The translations under genes were made by a program, and so were the position numbers. Under the pieces are notes generated by a model. It saw only the letters and a program-made list of their open reading frames with translations, searched no databases and was not told where the DNA came from. Positions 25,647 to 35,443 of a DNA stretch of 64,000 bases are shown in pieces. The DNA is taken from positions 558,001 through 622,000 of the forward strand of contig NZ_CANLYK010000002.1 in assembly GCF_947495325.1 (NCBI RefSeq). Reading direction: 5' to 3'. The stretch's first letter is position 1, and each line of letters starts with the position of its first letter. Source of the DNA: an uncultured Allomuricauda sp. Lineage in GTDB: Bacteria; Bacteroidota; Bacteroidia; Flavobacteriales; Flavobacteriaceae.

Positions 25647-28600
25647 TTATTTTGATTGTTTCATATTCTTTTGTGTTCTATCAAAAGCAATAATTTTTAG
25701 TTCCTCATTGTTGATTCCAAATACAAATGATAGGCCGTCTTCCATACCCACAAGGGACAAATTTTTTACTTCCCTGTCGATCAATAGCCCTGTCTTATGC
25801 ATTGGGATGGGTGTAAAGCTTTTTTTGCCTGAGTTTTGCAATACAAGACCGACACCTGCATCGGAGCGCGGTGTTTCCACTTCAGTATCATATAAATTGC
25901 CTGCCAGTAGTATGTCGGGAAAGGCATCTTGGTCATAATCAAAGAATACAATGTCATTTATTGATGAAAATTGGGTCTCGATGGGTAATTGATGTCTTTT
26001 ATAATTTCCATTGCCCATATTTTCGAACCAATGGTGGGCAAAAGTGTCTATCTGATAATGTATACTACTTTCCAACATTTGTTCACCATAAATTTCCTCA
26101 AGACTTGCAGAGGCAAACTGTTTGTAGGTTTCAAACTTTCTTTTAATTGCTGGAATCTGTTGTGAGGAACATTCCCTGCCCCGGATCGGAAGCTTGGTAC
26201 CTTTTTTTGTTACGCTCAATACAATGTCCTGTCTATTGTTTTCATCAAAATCATTGATATAAATTTCAAAAGGGGATTGTGCTGTGCTTTTGTTCTTGCT
26301 GTTCAGCCCTAAGTTCCCGGCAACAATATCCATATCCCCATCATTGTCTAAATCTTGCGTTGCCAAACTGTACCACCATCCAACAGTATCGCCCATACCA
26401 AGTTCTTCGGTGATATTTTTGAAAGAGGATCCGTCATTTTTAAAAAAGCTTAAAGGCAACCATTCACCGGCAAGGATGATATCCATATTTCCATCGCCAT
26501 CAAAGTCTTGCCATACCGCATCGGTAACCATTCCCAAATTTTGCAGGTCAGGAGCTATTTTGGAGGTGACATCTGTAAATTGCAGCTCTTCCTCAGTAGC
26601 TCCATTGTTCTCCAGCAAATAACTTTTAGGTGGTTGTCCATAATAGCCTGGGATAATCCTTCCACCTACAAAAAGATCTAAATCTCCATCGTTGTCATAA
26701 TCTGCAGGAACTACTTTAAGTCCACTGGATTCAATTTTTGGCAAAGTACCCTCTAGTTTAACAAAACCTTCATCAGTATTTATATAAAGGCGATCTTGAT
26801 AAAAAACTGTGTTTACACCAAAGTTGTTCCCGCCGCTTGTAACATATAGATCCAAGTCACCATCTGCATCTGCATCAAAAAAAACGGCACCTGTATCTTC
26901 CTGTTTCCTATCCAGGTCCCATGGCCCTTTCATTTCTTTGAAAGTTCCATTTGAACTCTGTAGAAAAAGACTCGCTTTCTTATTTGTGGCATTACCAACA
27001 AAAATATCGTCAAGGCCATTCTTGTCCACATCACCAATAGCAAGTGCTGGCCCAAGTTGGGAGTTTCTGTGGGGAAGAAGGGGTTCAACCCTAAAATCAT
27101 CATAAAGATCTTCTTTGTGTATAAAGTCTATACCGGTTTTCATTGTGATATCCTTAAAAGGAAGTTCTTTGCTTTTTTGACTTGTTTCTACGTTTTGGGC
27201 ATTTGAATAGTCTAGTTCAAGGGTCTGATTTCCTGGAATATTTTTGATGTGTTCCACTTTACCATCCGCCCATAAAACCTCCAAAACCTCTACTTTTTTA
27301 TTTTTTTCAAGCCCAAAATGTAGTATAGGCTCTATACTGGATTGAAACCCCCTGGTTAGACTCTGTTCCACTTCTTGGGTCAATTTCCCTGATATTATTT
27401 TTACTTTGGCCCCGATTCCTATGGGGTTTTTTTCACTTCCCTTTAATTTGAACCGTATATAATTGCTTCCCTGGGTATTATTTTGAAGCAAACTGGCTTC
27501 TTGATCAATATTGTTGATGACCAAATCCAAATCCCCATCATTGTCAAGGTCTCCATACGCAATACCATTGGAAAAGCCTTCAACGTTGGCATTCCATTTT
27601 GCAGAGACATCTTCAAACTTGTAGTTTCCCTCGTTCCTAAACATGTAATTTCCTATGGGTGTGGAAGGTGCTTTGTTCATATCTATTTTTTCCCGGATTA
27701 GCGTGGTGTTTTTTTCGCGGTTCAAAAGATCATTGTTATTTACATCCAATCGCATGCCATTCGTAATGACAATATCCTTTAGTCCATCATTATCAAAGTC
27801 GGCAAAAAGGGGCGCCCAGCTCCAATCCGTTGTGGCCATACCTGTCAACCTTGCTATGTTGCTAAAAATGGGTAATCCCTCTGGGCTATTCCCATTGTTA
27901 ATCTGGAGGCTATTTTGCATGTATTGGTAATGGAAACCTAGGGACACGGCAGAATTAAATGACTGGGTGTTCATGGAAGCCATGTTGGTCTTGGCCCTAT
28001 AATGATCTTCAGGGGTCATGTCAACCTGAAACAAATCGATTAGACCGTCATTGTTAAAATCTGCGGCATCCACGCCCATACCGAACATTGAAGTTTGTCT
28101 AGTGGTTTCCTTGATTTGTTCAGAAAAGGTTCCATCACCATTATTGATATAAAAATAGTCAGGAACATAAAAGTCATTCGAAACATACAGGTCCTTCCAA
28201 CCATCGTTGTTGAAATCACTGGCCACCACACCTAATGAAAGTCCGAAATTCAGCACTCCAGACTCTTCGGTGATATCGGTGAATTTTCCATTTCCCTCAT
28301 TTCTGTATAAATGCCCGGATTCCGATGGGGTACGCAATTGCATTTTATCGAAGTAAAATAAATTGGGCATGGTCAAGGGGATAGTTGGATAGTTGCATAC
28401 ATATAAATCTAAATCGCCATCGTTGTCAGCATCAAAAAATGTGGATTGAATGGAATTGCTTTTATCCGCAATGCCATAGTTCGCAGCCATTTCGGTAAAG
28501 GATACCTGTCCAGATTCTGCAGAGGGGCCATTGTTTACAAACAGCTGATTTTGGGTCTTGTTCCCAAGACCTGATACACATACATAAATATCGAGCCAAC

Positions 28601-28988
28601 CATCCGTATTTATATCCACCATGGTAACCCCAGTATACCATCGTGAATCTCCTTCAATGGAGACCTCTGCACCAATATCTTCAAATTGCATATTACCCTT
28701 GTTCAGGTAAAGTTTGTTAGGAACCATATTCCCCGTTAAAAATACATCGGTAAGATTATCATTGTTAATGTCTCCCAGAGCAACTCCTCCACCCATATAT
28801 ATGTATGGGTATGTATTGTAGTTGAAAGTATCCGAAGTAGTTATGGTATTACTGAAGGATATTCCAGATTGCTTGGATTCTACCAAATTAAACCCTTTGG
28901 AATTATTTTTTTTAGTGCCAGATTTAGAATTACATCCAATAAAGCTAACAAATACTAACAACAATATGGTTCTAAGTATAGTGTTCAT
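25647..28988 (-). CDS. VCBS/FG-GAP repeat lipoprotein with ASPIC/UnbV domain (CRTAC1-like)
   Basis: Large envelope lipoprotein of 1113 residues. The signal ends F-I-G-C (Cys19). At least ten FG-GAP/VCBS repeats are visible, each with a D-x-D-x-D-G-x-x-D/I-calcium loop. An ASPIC/UnbV segment lies about residues 515-580 (G-I-G-A-K-V-K-I...E-Q-S-L-T-R-G-F-Q-S-S). Such repeats fold as a beta propeller. The family is frequently found in Bacteroidota next to SusC/SusD genes, where a role in glycan binding or surface presentation is suspected but not proven here. It lies between susD and the GH29 gene on the same strand. Confidence 0.88.
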   Translation of the reverse strand: MNTILRTILLLVFVSFIGCNSKSGTKKNNSKGFNLVESKQSGISFSNTITTSDTFNYNTYPYIYMGGGVALGDINNDNLTDVFLTGNMVPNKLYLNKGNMQFEDIGAEVSIEGDSRWYTGVTMVDINTDGWLDIYVCVSGLGNKTQNQLFVNNGPSAESGQVSFTEMAANYGIADKSNSIQSTFFDADNDGDLDLYVCNYPTIPLTMPNLFYFDKMQLRTPSESGHLYRNEGNGKFTDITEESGVLNFGLSLGVVASDFNNDGWKDLYVSNDFYVPDYFYINNGDGTFSEQIKETTRQTSMFGMGVDAADFNNDGLIDLFQVDMTPEDHYRAKTNMASMNTQSFNSAVSLGFHYQYMQNSLQINNGNSPEGLPIFSNIARLTGMATTDWSWAPLFADFDNDGLKDIVITNGMRLDVNNNDLLNREKNTTLIREKIDMNKAPSTPIGNYMFRNEGNYKFEDVSAKWNANVEGFSNGIAYGDLDNDGDLDLVINNIDQEASLLQNNTQGSNYIRFKLKGSEKNPIGIGAKVKIISGKLTQEVEQSLTRGFQSSIEPILHFGLEKNKKVEVLEVLWADGKVEHIKNIPGNQTLELDYSNAQNVETSQKSKELPFKDITMKTGIDFIHKEDLYDDFRVEPLLPHRNSQLGPALAIGDVDKNGLDDIFVGNATNKKASLFLQSSNGTFKEMKGPWDLDRKQEDTGAVFFDADADGDLDLYVTSGGNNFGVNTVFYQDRLYINTDEGFVKLEGTLPKIESSGLKVVPADYDNDGDLDLFVGGRIIPGYYGQPPKSYLLENNGATEEELQFTDVTSKIAPDLQNLGMVTDAVWQDFDGDGNMDIILAGEWLPLSFFKNDGSSFKNITEELGMGDTVGWWYSLATQDLDNDGDMDIVAGNLGLNSKNKSTAQSPFEIYINDFDENNRQDIVLSVTKKGTKLPIRGRECSSQQIPAIKRKFETYKQFASASLEEIYGEQMLESSIHYQIDTFAHHWFENMGNGNYKRHQLPIETQFSSINDIVFFDYDQDAFPDILLAGNLYDTEVETPRSDAGVGLVLQNSGKKSFTPIPMHKTGLLIDREVKNLSLVGMEDGLSFVFGINNEELKIIAFDRTQKNMKQSK

Positions 28989-29057
28989 TCTGGGTCGCTT
29001 TGTATTGCCAATTTTTAAATTTTGTACACTATAAAGTAGTGCCAGACTTTAAAATTA

Positions 29058-29087
29058 GATAATCCCCAGTAAGAACTGGGGATTATC
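29058..29087. terminator. Strong hairpin between susD and the VCBS gene
   Basis: A perfect 13-bp stem (GATAATCCCCAGT and its complement) with loop AAGA lies between the SusD stop and the next gene. In the direction of transcription it is followed by only a short T-poor tail, so it may be an attenuator or RNA stabiliser rather than a full terminator. Confidence 0.65.
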
Positions 29088-29118
29088 TTTCTTTAACCAA
29101 ACCACTTAACTTTTAATA

Positions 29119-30681
29119 CTAATACCCTGGATTTTGAACCAGATTCGGGTTTGACTGCACATCTTGTGCAGGAATAGGAATATATTCATCACGTCCTCGA
29201 ACAAAAACACCTTGACTATTAGACCTAAACTCAGGATTTTGCTCAAAGCGATCGGCAGCAATACCCCATCGGTTTAAATCGAACATACGATTACCTTCGA
29301 TAGCGAGTTCTTTAACCCTTTCATCTCGAATGGACTGACGTAGTGTTGCCTGATCTAATCCAACTACATTTGGCATGTTTACTCGATCTCGAACTTCATT
29401 CAAAGCGTCCAAAGCGGCTTGGGATCCACCATTCACCTCGTTTTCAGCCTCAGCGTACATTAATAACAAATCGGCATATCGAAATATTTTCCAATTGTTG
29501 TGAGCTCCGGCCCAAGCACCTGGCGTTAGGGCGTTCTCTCTTCTAAAGTTCAGGTATTTTCGTGCCCATACTCTATCTAAATCATCATCGAGAAATTGCT
29601 CTGCAAAAACATCTTGATAAATCATTGCGCCAGGATAGTTCCACAATAGGGTGGCCTTGGCCCTAGGGTCTTCTTCACCACCTGTGGTTTGCTCACTTAA
29701 GAACAAATCTAATACCCATTGGTTAACGCTCATACTTTGTTGACTACTATAATTACGTGGTGCTACATCGGCTTCCCATGCTTGTGCACGCCATACATTA
29801 CCGTTTTGTGCACCTTCTCCAGCTCCTCCCCAAGCTCCTGTTGCATTACCATCAGGGTCATACTGAATTTCAAAAATAGATTCTGGGGTGTTTTTAATTT
29901 CTTCCGTGAAATTATCATTATAGTTAGCATTCAGTTGATAAATTCCTGAATCCATGACTTTTTTTAATTCTATCGCAGCGTTTGTAAAATCTCCCGTATA
30001 GAGATAAGACCTTCCCAAAAAGGCAGTTGCCGCACCCCATGTGGCACGTCCAATCTCACCTTTAGGAAGCGAGCCATCTTGTGGTAAGTTTGCCTGTGCA
30101 ATGGTAAAATCATTAATAATTGCAGCATAAGTTGCCTCAATAGTGGAATTAGGAGCAAACAAGTCATCAAGACCCTCTGCCTCTTCCAAAATAAGAGGTG
30201 AAGTTCCCCATAGGTTAACAATATAGAAATAGGCAAAGCCACGTAAAAAATGGGCCTCTCCTAATATTTCATTTTTTCTTGCCGCATCCATTTCAATATC
30301 TGGAACGCGGCTGATTACTTGATTAGCCCTTGACACCATCTTATACCATTCCCTATATATTTCAATAAGACGTGGGTTTTCCGGTCTTACTTGTAACGCA
30401 CCTACATCATTCACGTTAGACTGTGGAAAAGGATTTGCAATATCTGATCGATGAATCAGATGTATACCTACTAAAATCCTTCCAAACATGGGTATGGTAG
30501 GTAGTGGAGCATAAACCGCTACTAAGCCCCCTTCCGCATGTTCTTCGTTCTGCCAAAAACTTTCTGGTGTCGGACTGTTTGGATTTGAAATTTCCAATTG
30601 ATTATCACTACAATTATTAAGCGTAAAAAAGCAGCTCAAAACCAATGCTATATATATTTTTACTTTGCTTTTCATTTTCAT
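29119..30681 (-). CDS. SusD/RagB family outer-membrane glycan-binding lipoprotein
   Basis: Surface lipoprotein of 520 residues from the ATG at 30681; the frame is open upstream to 30786, but that part overlaps the susC end. The lipobox is L-N-N-C (Cys24). SusD-type TPR helices and the SusD C-terminal region (W-A-R-K-Y-L-N-F-R near residue 380, R-E-V/D-R-V-N-M-P near 440, R-D-E-R-V-K-E-L-A-I-E-G-N-R near 460) are all present. It binds oligosaccharide on the cell surface and caps the SusC channel. It starts 10 bp after the SusC stop, as is standard for this pair. Confidence 0.95.
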   Translation of the reverse strand: MKMKSKVKIYIALVLSCFFTLNNCSDNQLEISNPNSPTPESFWQNEEHAEGGLVAVYAPLPTIPMFGRILVGIHLIHRSDIANPFPQSNVNDVGALQVRPENPRLIEIYREWYKMVSRANQVISRVPDIEMDAARKNEILGEAHFLRGFAYFYIVNLWGTSPLILEEAEGLDDLFAPNSTIEATYAAIINDFTIAQANLPQDGSLPKGEIGRATWGAATAFLGRSYLYTGDFTNAAIELKKVMDSGIYQLNANYNDNFTEEIKNTPESIFEIQYDPDGNATGAWGGAGEGAQNGNVWRAQAWEADVAPRNYSSQQSMSVNQWVLDLFLSEQTTGGEEDPRAKATLLWNYPGAMIYQDVFAEQFLDDDLDRVWARKYLNFRRENALTPGAWAGAHNNWKIFRYADLLLMYAEAENEVNGGSQAALDALNEVRDRVNMPNVVGLDQATLRQSIRDERVKELAIEGNRMFDLNRWGIAADRFEQNPEFRSNSQGVFVRGRDEYIPIPAQDVQSNPNLVQNPGY

Positions 30682-30691
30682 TTTTTTTTGA

Positions 30692-33600
30692 TTAAAATCC
30701 GACTTGTAACCCAAACAAAAAGTTTTTGTTTTGAGGATATGTTCTTCTATTAACTCCGCTATCAAAAAGAGTTCCATCACCATCAAGTGGCCGGCCTATT
30801 TCAGGGTCATAGCCTTGATAGTCAGTGAACGTGAGTAGATTCTGTCCAGAAACATAGAGTCTTAAATTCGAAACATAGAACTTATTAACCAAATCAGTTG
30901 GAAACGTATATCCAAGTTGTATGTTCTTTAACCTTATATACGATCCGTCTTCAACCAAATAGTCCGAAGGTCTTTTGTTCAAGGCCAAATCTCTAATGGT
31001 AGCTCTTGGTACTATAGTATTTGTATTTTCCGGTGTCCACGCGTTAAGGGCCTCACGCCTTTTCAGCCCCCTAGTACCATCGAGTACTTGGTGGTATCGT
31101 TTACCGTTCCAAAGTTCATTCCCTTCAACACCTTGCCAGAACATAGAAAAATCCCAATTTTTATAGTCCATGTTAAATGCTATACTATATTCAAAATCTG
31201 GGATGGCACTACCCAAATAGGTTTGGTCATCATCATCAATATCACCATCACCGTCTAAGTCTACAAAGTTCATATCACCTAAAACCGCGCTGGTTCTTCC
31301 ATCAGCATCAATTTCTGCTTGGGTTTGGTACACACCTTCAGTAATGAGTCCATAAAAACTAGCTACAGGTTGTCCAACATCCGTTCTGGTTGCTTGAAAC
31401 CCTCCTTGCGTATAACCACCACCTTGTATTGGGTTAACACCGTCTCCTAAGGCAATGACTTCATTATCCAGTGTATTTAAGTTTAATGTTACATCAAAAT
31501 TCACTCCATCGTTTTGTGAAAAATGGCGATATGTACCACTAAACTCAAAACCTTGATTATCAATAGTGGCTGCATTGTTGGCCAATGTAAGACCCAGTCC
31601 ACCACTAAGAGGAATGGGCACGTTTACCAAAATGTCTTCCGATCTTTTCTTATAGTACTCAGCTGTTAAACTGATTTTACCATCTAAAAACTCTGTATCA
31701 AAACCATAGTTCTGTATGGTTGTGGTTTCCCATTTTAAATCTGGATTTGCTAATTCATTTACAATTTGGCCATTTTGAACAGTACTCCCTAAGGTGTAAA
31801 AATTGTTTACATTAAGAACACTAGAAGTTGCATAATTAGGGTTGTTACCCGTAACATTCTGCGACCCTAACAAACCATAACTACCGCGAAATTTTAGATT
31901 GCTTACAAAACCATCTTGTGGAAAAAAATTTTCCTTGCTTATTCGCCAACCCAGTGACGCTGATGGAAACGTACCCCATCTATTATCCTCGCTAAAACGG
32001 GATGTTCCGTCATGCCTGACCGTAGCACTAAGAATATATTTGCCATCATAATCATAATCGAGGCGGCCAAAATAAGAAGTCAATGCATATTCCTGTAGAT
32101 TTCCCGTTGGATTAGAGGTATTCGTGTCGGCGGCATCTAAAACCCGAAACTCGTTAAAAATAAAGTTTGTTCCTATACCACCAGCGGAACGCGCTTCAAT
32201 GTTTTGGGTTGAAAATCCACCTAAAACTGTTAGCCCATGCTTACCGAAGGTATTGGAATATTGCAGCGTGTTCTCCATTAACAAACTCAAGGATCTGGTG
32301 TAACTTTCGTCTAGTGTTGCAATAACATTGGACGCCTCTTGCGAAGTACTCTGAAAAAAGGTAGGTTCAAACTCGAAATCATGTTGTACAAAGTACTCCA
32401 ACCCTAAATTCGTCTTAAATCTCAAATTTTTGTGCAGTTGAAGCTGTGGCTGTACGGAACCCACAATACGATCTACTGTCGTAAAATTATCATTCAAAAT
32501 CGCTCGTCCATACCAATTGATTCCTCTGGCCATTGCATAAAGGTTGGGGTCCAGACCTGCGAAACCTCCTTCATTATTCTCGTCAAAGACAGGTATGGTA
32601 GGCGGTACTTCACCTTCACGCTGAAAAAAGAGATTTCGATTAATATCTACACGTGATAGAATAATACTTTGATCCATAGAGAAAACACCTTTATTGAAAG
32701 AAGTGTTTACCGAGAAGTTATATCGTTTAGTGCCTGAATCCACAACAATACCTTCTTGGTCAAGAATTTGTCCTGAAACATAAAATTGGGCATTTTCACC
32801 ACCACCGGAGACACTCAAGTTATATTCTTTCCATAGTGCAGTGTTCAGTTGAAGGTCTTGCCAATCTGTATCGATACTTGGATCAAAACCGCTATCATTG
32901 GGTATTGCTCTTGGATCGCCATCGTTATCACGTGCCATATTGTGCCAATCTGCGAATTCACGAGCATTCAGTAAATCTATATAGCTAGTAGGGGTTTGAA
33001 ACCCGAATTTTGTCTCAAAATTGATTCGTACATCTCCAACTTGTCCTTTTTTGGTTGTAACTAGTATAACACCGTTTGACGCACGATTTCCATAAATGGC
33101 GGCTGAGGAGGCATCCTTTAATACACTAATGGATTCGATATCATTGGGATTTATAAAAGACATAGATTCTACAATATTGCCATCAACCACATATAAAGGT
33201 TGGTCGTTGCCAAAAGAGCCCGTACCCCTAATGACTACGTTAACACCGGCGCCAGGCGCACCTCCATTTGCCTCTACTCGTACACCCGCAACTCTACCCT
33301 GCAGTACGGAGGCGCTGTTCGCGAACGATACCTGCGTTACCTCTTTACTACTGACCGTACCAACGGATCCCGTTAATAAGGCCTCTTTTTGGGATCCATA
33401 ACCAATGATTACTACTTCTTCCAAACTTGAAGCACTTTCTTGAAGGGTAATATTAAGATTGGTTTCTCCATTTAGTGGGATTTCCTTTGTAGCAAAACCA
33501 ATATAGGAAACCACTAAGGTTGCATTTGAACCCGATACTTCCAGCTCAAAATTACCGTCAAAGTCGGTTTGCGTTCCGTTTGTGGTTGCTTTTTCCAAAA

Positions 33601-34087
33601 TACTGGCTCCTAAAAGAGGCACACCATCCTTATCCGCTACCAGCCCGGTAATGGTAAGTTGAGGTGGTTCATTGCTATTGTTTTCCTGAATAGGTTGTTG
33701 AATTGTTGCTTCATCAATATCATCCTGTTCTTTGTGTCTTAGAATAATCTGCTTCTTTTTTACCACATAGGTAATGTCAAGCCCTACCAGTAATCGTTTT
33801 AAAACACTTTCCAAGGGCTCTTTATCCGCCTTGATCGATACTCGGCGTTCCGTGTCTATTTCTCTGTGGTTGTAAAGAAATTTGAAAGCTGTGTTTTTTT
33901 CAAAATCTTCAAAAACCTCAGTGATTTTTACGTTTTCCAGATTGCAAGTAATTCTTGTTTTTTGGGAATATGAATTTGCTTGAATGGATAATGTTGAAAC
34001 TATCAATAAAATGGTAGTTAGTTTCATGCTTAGGCTGAATTTTATTGGATAGGACCATGCATGCCCTATTCCAGTATCATTTTTCAT
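30692..34087 (-). CDS. SusC/RagA TonB-linked outer-membrane transporter with STN domain
   Basis: TonB-dependent transporter of 1131 residues. Order of parts: signal and basic N-terminus, STN (secretin/TonB N-terminal) domain about residues 50-115, carboxypeptidase-regulatory-like domain about 145-220, plug with the SusC signature (Y-V-V-D-G-N-I-V near 300), and the beta barrel to the end (L-F-G-L-Q-V-G-F). The STN domain marks it as a transducer that can signal to the anti-sigma factor encoded next to it. It pairs with SusD to import oligosaccharides. A shorter start at Met21 is possible. Confidence 0.94.
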   Translation of the reverse strand: MKNDTGIGHAWSYPIKFSLSMKLTTILLIVSTLSIQANSYSQKTRITCNLENVKITEVFEDFEKNTAFKFLYNHREIDTERRVSIKADKEPLESVLKRLLVGLDITYVVKKKQIILRHKEQDDIDEATIQQPIQENNSNEPPQLTITGLVADKDGVPLLGASILEKATTNGTQTDFDGNFELEVSGSNATLVVSYIGFATKEIPLNGETNLNITLQESASSLEEVVIIGYGSQKEALLTGSVGTVSSKEVTQVSFANSASVLQGRVAGVRVEANGGAPGAGVNVVIRGTGSFGNDQPLYVVDGNIVESMSFINPNDIESISVLKDASSAAIYGNRASNGVILVTTKKGQVGDVRINFETKFGFQTPTSYIDLLNAREFADWHNMARDNDGDPRAIPNDSGFDPSIDTDWQDLQLNTALWKEYNLSVSGGGENAQFYVSGQILDQEGIVVDSGTKRYNFSVNTSFNKGVFSMDQSIILSRVDINRNLFFQREGEVPPTIPVFDENNEGGFAGLDPNLYAMARGINWYGRAILNDNFTTVDRIVGSVQPQLQLHKNLRFKTNLGLEYFVQHDFEFEPTFFQSTSQEASNVIATLDESYTRSLSLLMENTLQYSNTFGKHGLTVLGGFSTQNIEARSAGGIGTNFIFNEFRVLDAADTNTSNPTGNLQEYALTSYFGRLDYDYDGKYILSATVRHDGTSRFSEDNRWGTFPSASLGWRISKENFFPQDGFVSNLKFRGSYGLLGSQNVTGNNPNYATSSVLNVNNFYTLGSTVQNGQIVNELANPDLKWETTTIQNYGFDTEFLDGKISLTAEYYKKRSEDILVNVPIPLSGGLGLTLANNAATIDNQGFEFSGTYRHFSQNDGVNFDVTLNLNTLDNEVIALGDGVNPIQGGGYTQGGFQATRTDVGQPVASFYGLITEGVYQTQAEIDADGRTSAVLGDMNFVDLDGDGDIDDDDQTYLGSAIPDFEYSIAFNMDYKNWDFSMFWQGVEGNELWNGKRYHQVLDGTRGLKRREALNAWTPENTNTIVPRATIRDLALNKRPSDYLVEDGSYIRLKNIQLGYTFPTDLVNKFYVSNLRLYVSGQNLLTFTDYQGYDPEIGRPLDGDGTLFDSGVNRRTYPQNKNFLFGLQVGF

Positions 34088-34179
34088 ATTTTTGTGTTGC
34101 TTAAATGGTTGAACTTAATTTGTTTGGTCATTTTTCTCGGGAGGTGTTGCCGCACTTCCCGTTTTTTTTACATTTTATT

Positions 34180-35349
34180 TCATTGCTTGCTTGGTTTGTT
34201 AATTGTTATTTTATTGTTTAGAGATTCAAATTCAAAATCTTTATTTTCAGCAAAAGAAGCCAGCACCTCCTCAATGGTTTCAATATCAAATGAGGCGGTA
34301 AAAACCTCATTGTCTAATTCTTCGTAGTTGTTGATGATTTGGACATTATAGCGCCGTTCAAGCCTGCTTGTTATACTTTTGAAGGTAAAGTTTTTCATTA
34401 CAAGTCTACCGTTGATCCAGCTGGTATAAAGGTCTGTATCCACCCTGTCAAATACAGTGTTTCCAGTTTCAGTATTCCATTCCGCTTTATAGCCAGGTTC
34501 CAATCTCAGTTTTTGGGTGTCTTTTATCTGACCTGTTTCGGAACTGGAAAGACCTACGGATCCCTCAACCAATACAGTATTGATATATTTATCTTCAGCA
34601 TAGGCGGAAACGTTGAACTTGGTGCCATATACAGTAACATCCATCTCAGATGTGGAGACAATGAACTTGTTTTTCTTTGCATGGGTAACGTTGAAAAAAG
34701 CCTCCCCATCCAAAAACACCTTTCTTTCCGATCCCTCGATAAACTGTATGGGATATTTAAGCGATGAGCCCGCATTTAGATATACCAGTGTAGAATCTGA
34801 TAAAATAACCTCAAACCTTTTTCCGTAAGGTACGGTGAGTGTATTGTAAGTAAGTTTTTTTGGAGGCTTAGCAGTAGTGTAATTAAGCCGAATCCCGCTT
34901 TTAACACCTAGAACACTTCCATCCTTGGAGGTTATTTCATGCTCATTATCCTCTGAAAGAAGCTGAATTTCACCATTTTCCAACGTAAGGATTACAGCGT
35001 CTGGGTCAATTGAAGAAGTCTGTTTGGTAAAGGAATATTCAAAATAGCTATATCCCAAGACAAATATTCCCGCAAAGACCGCTGCATATTTTAAGAAAGA
35101 TGAAACACTTTTTTTTCTAGTTTTTCGAACACGGCCCATCTCATACTTTTGAAGTACGTTTGCCCATGCCTTTTCGGAATCCCAGAACACCAGATTCGAA
35201 ATACTCGTTCCATTTTCTTTTAGGGATTTGATGGTATCAAATAGCTCTTGATTTTTATCCGATTCCCGAAGCCATTCTTCCAGGGCTTTTTCTTCCTGTA
35301 GTGTAAGTTTTGTAGTTAACCTTTTTATAATTAAGGTGGTTGGTTTCAT
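34180..35349 (-). CDS. FecR family anti-sigma factor
   Basis: Inner-membrane anti-sigma regulator of 389 residues. The cytoplasmic N-terminal domain (about residues 1-85) is followed by one membrane helix near residues 86-105 and a periplasmic FecR domain. The segment V-P-Y-G-K-R-F-E-V-I-L-S-D-S-T (about 172-186) is typical of Bacteroidota FecR proteins, and a DUF4974-like end carries F-K-S-I-T-S-R-L-E-R-R-Y-N-V. It should receive the signal from the STN domain of the neighbouring SusC and release the ECF sigma factor. Order sigma-FecR-SusC-SusD is classical. Confidence 0.93.
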   Translation of the reverse strand: MKPTTLIIKRLTTKLTLQEEKALEEWLRESDKNQELFDTIKSLKENGTSISNLVFWDSEKAWANVLQKYEMGRVRKTRKKSVSSFLKYAAVFAGIFVLGYSYFEYSFTKQTSSIDPDAVILTLENGEIQLLSEDNEHEITSKDGSVLGVKSGIRLNYTTAKPPKKLTYNTLTVPYGKRFEVILSDSTLVYLNAGSSLKYPIQFIEGSERKVFLDGEAFFNVTHAKKNKFIVSTSEMDVTVYGTKFNVSAYAEDKYINTVLVEGSVGLSSSETGQIKDTQKLRLEPGYKAEWNTETGNTVFDRVDTDLYTSWINGRLVMKNFTFKSITSRLERRYNVQIINNYEELDNEVFTASFDIETIEEVLASFAENKDFEFESLNNKITINKPSKQ

Positions 35350-35443
35350 AATCTAAAATGAATTACATATTGGGCACCCCTACCATTAGGATATAGAAAA
35401 TGAATTTCGGGTAGTGAAAAATTAATAAAATGTAAAAAAAGAA

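Noticed and set aside
30682..30786. An N-terminal extension of SusD
   Set aside because: It overlaps the end of susC, and only the start at 30681 places the lipoprotein signal correctly.
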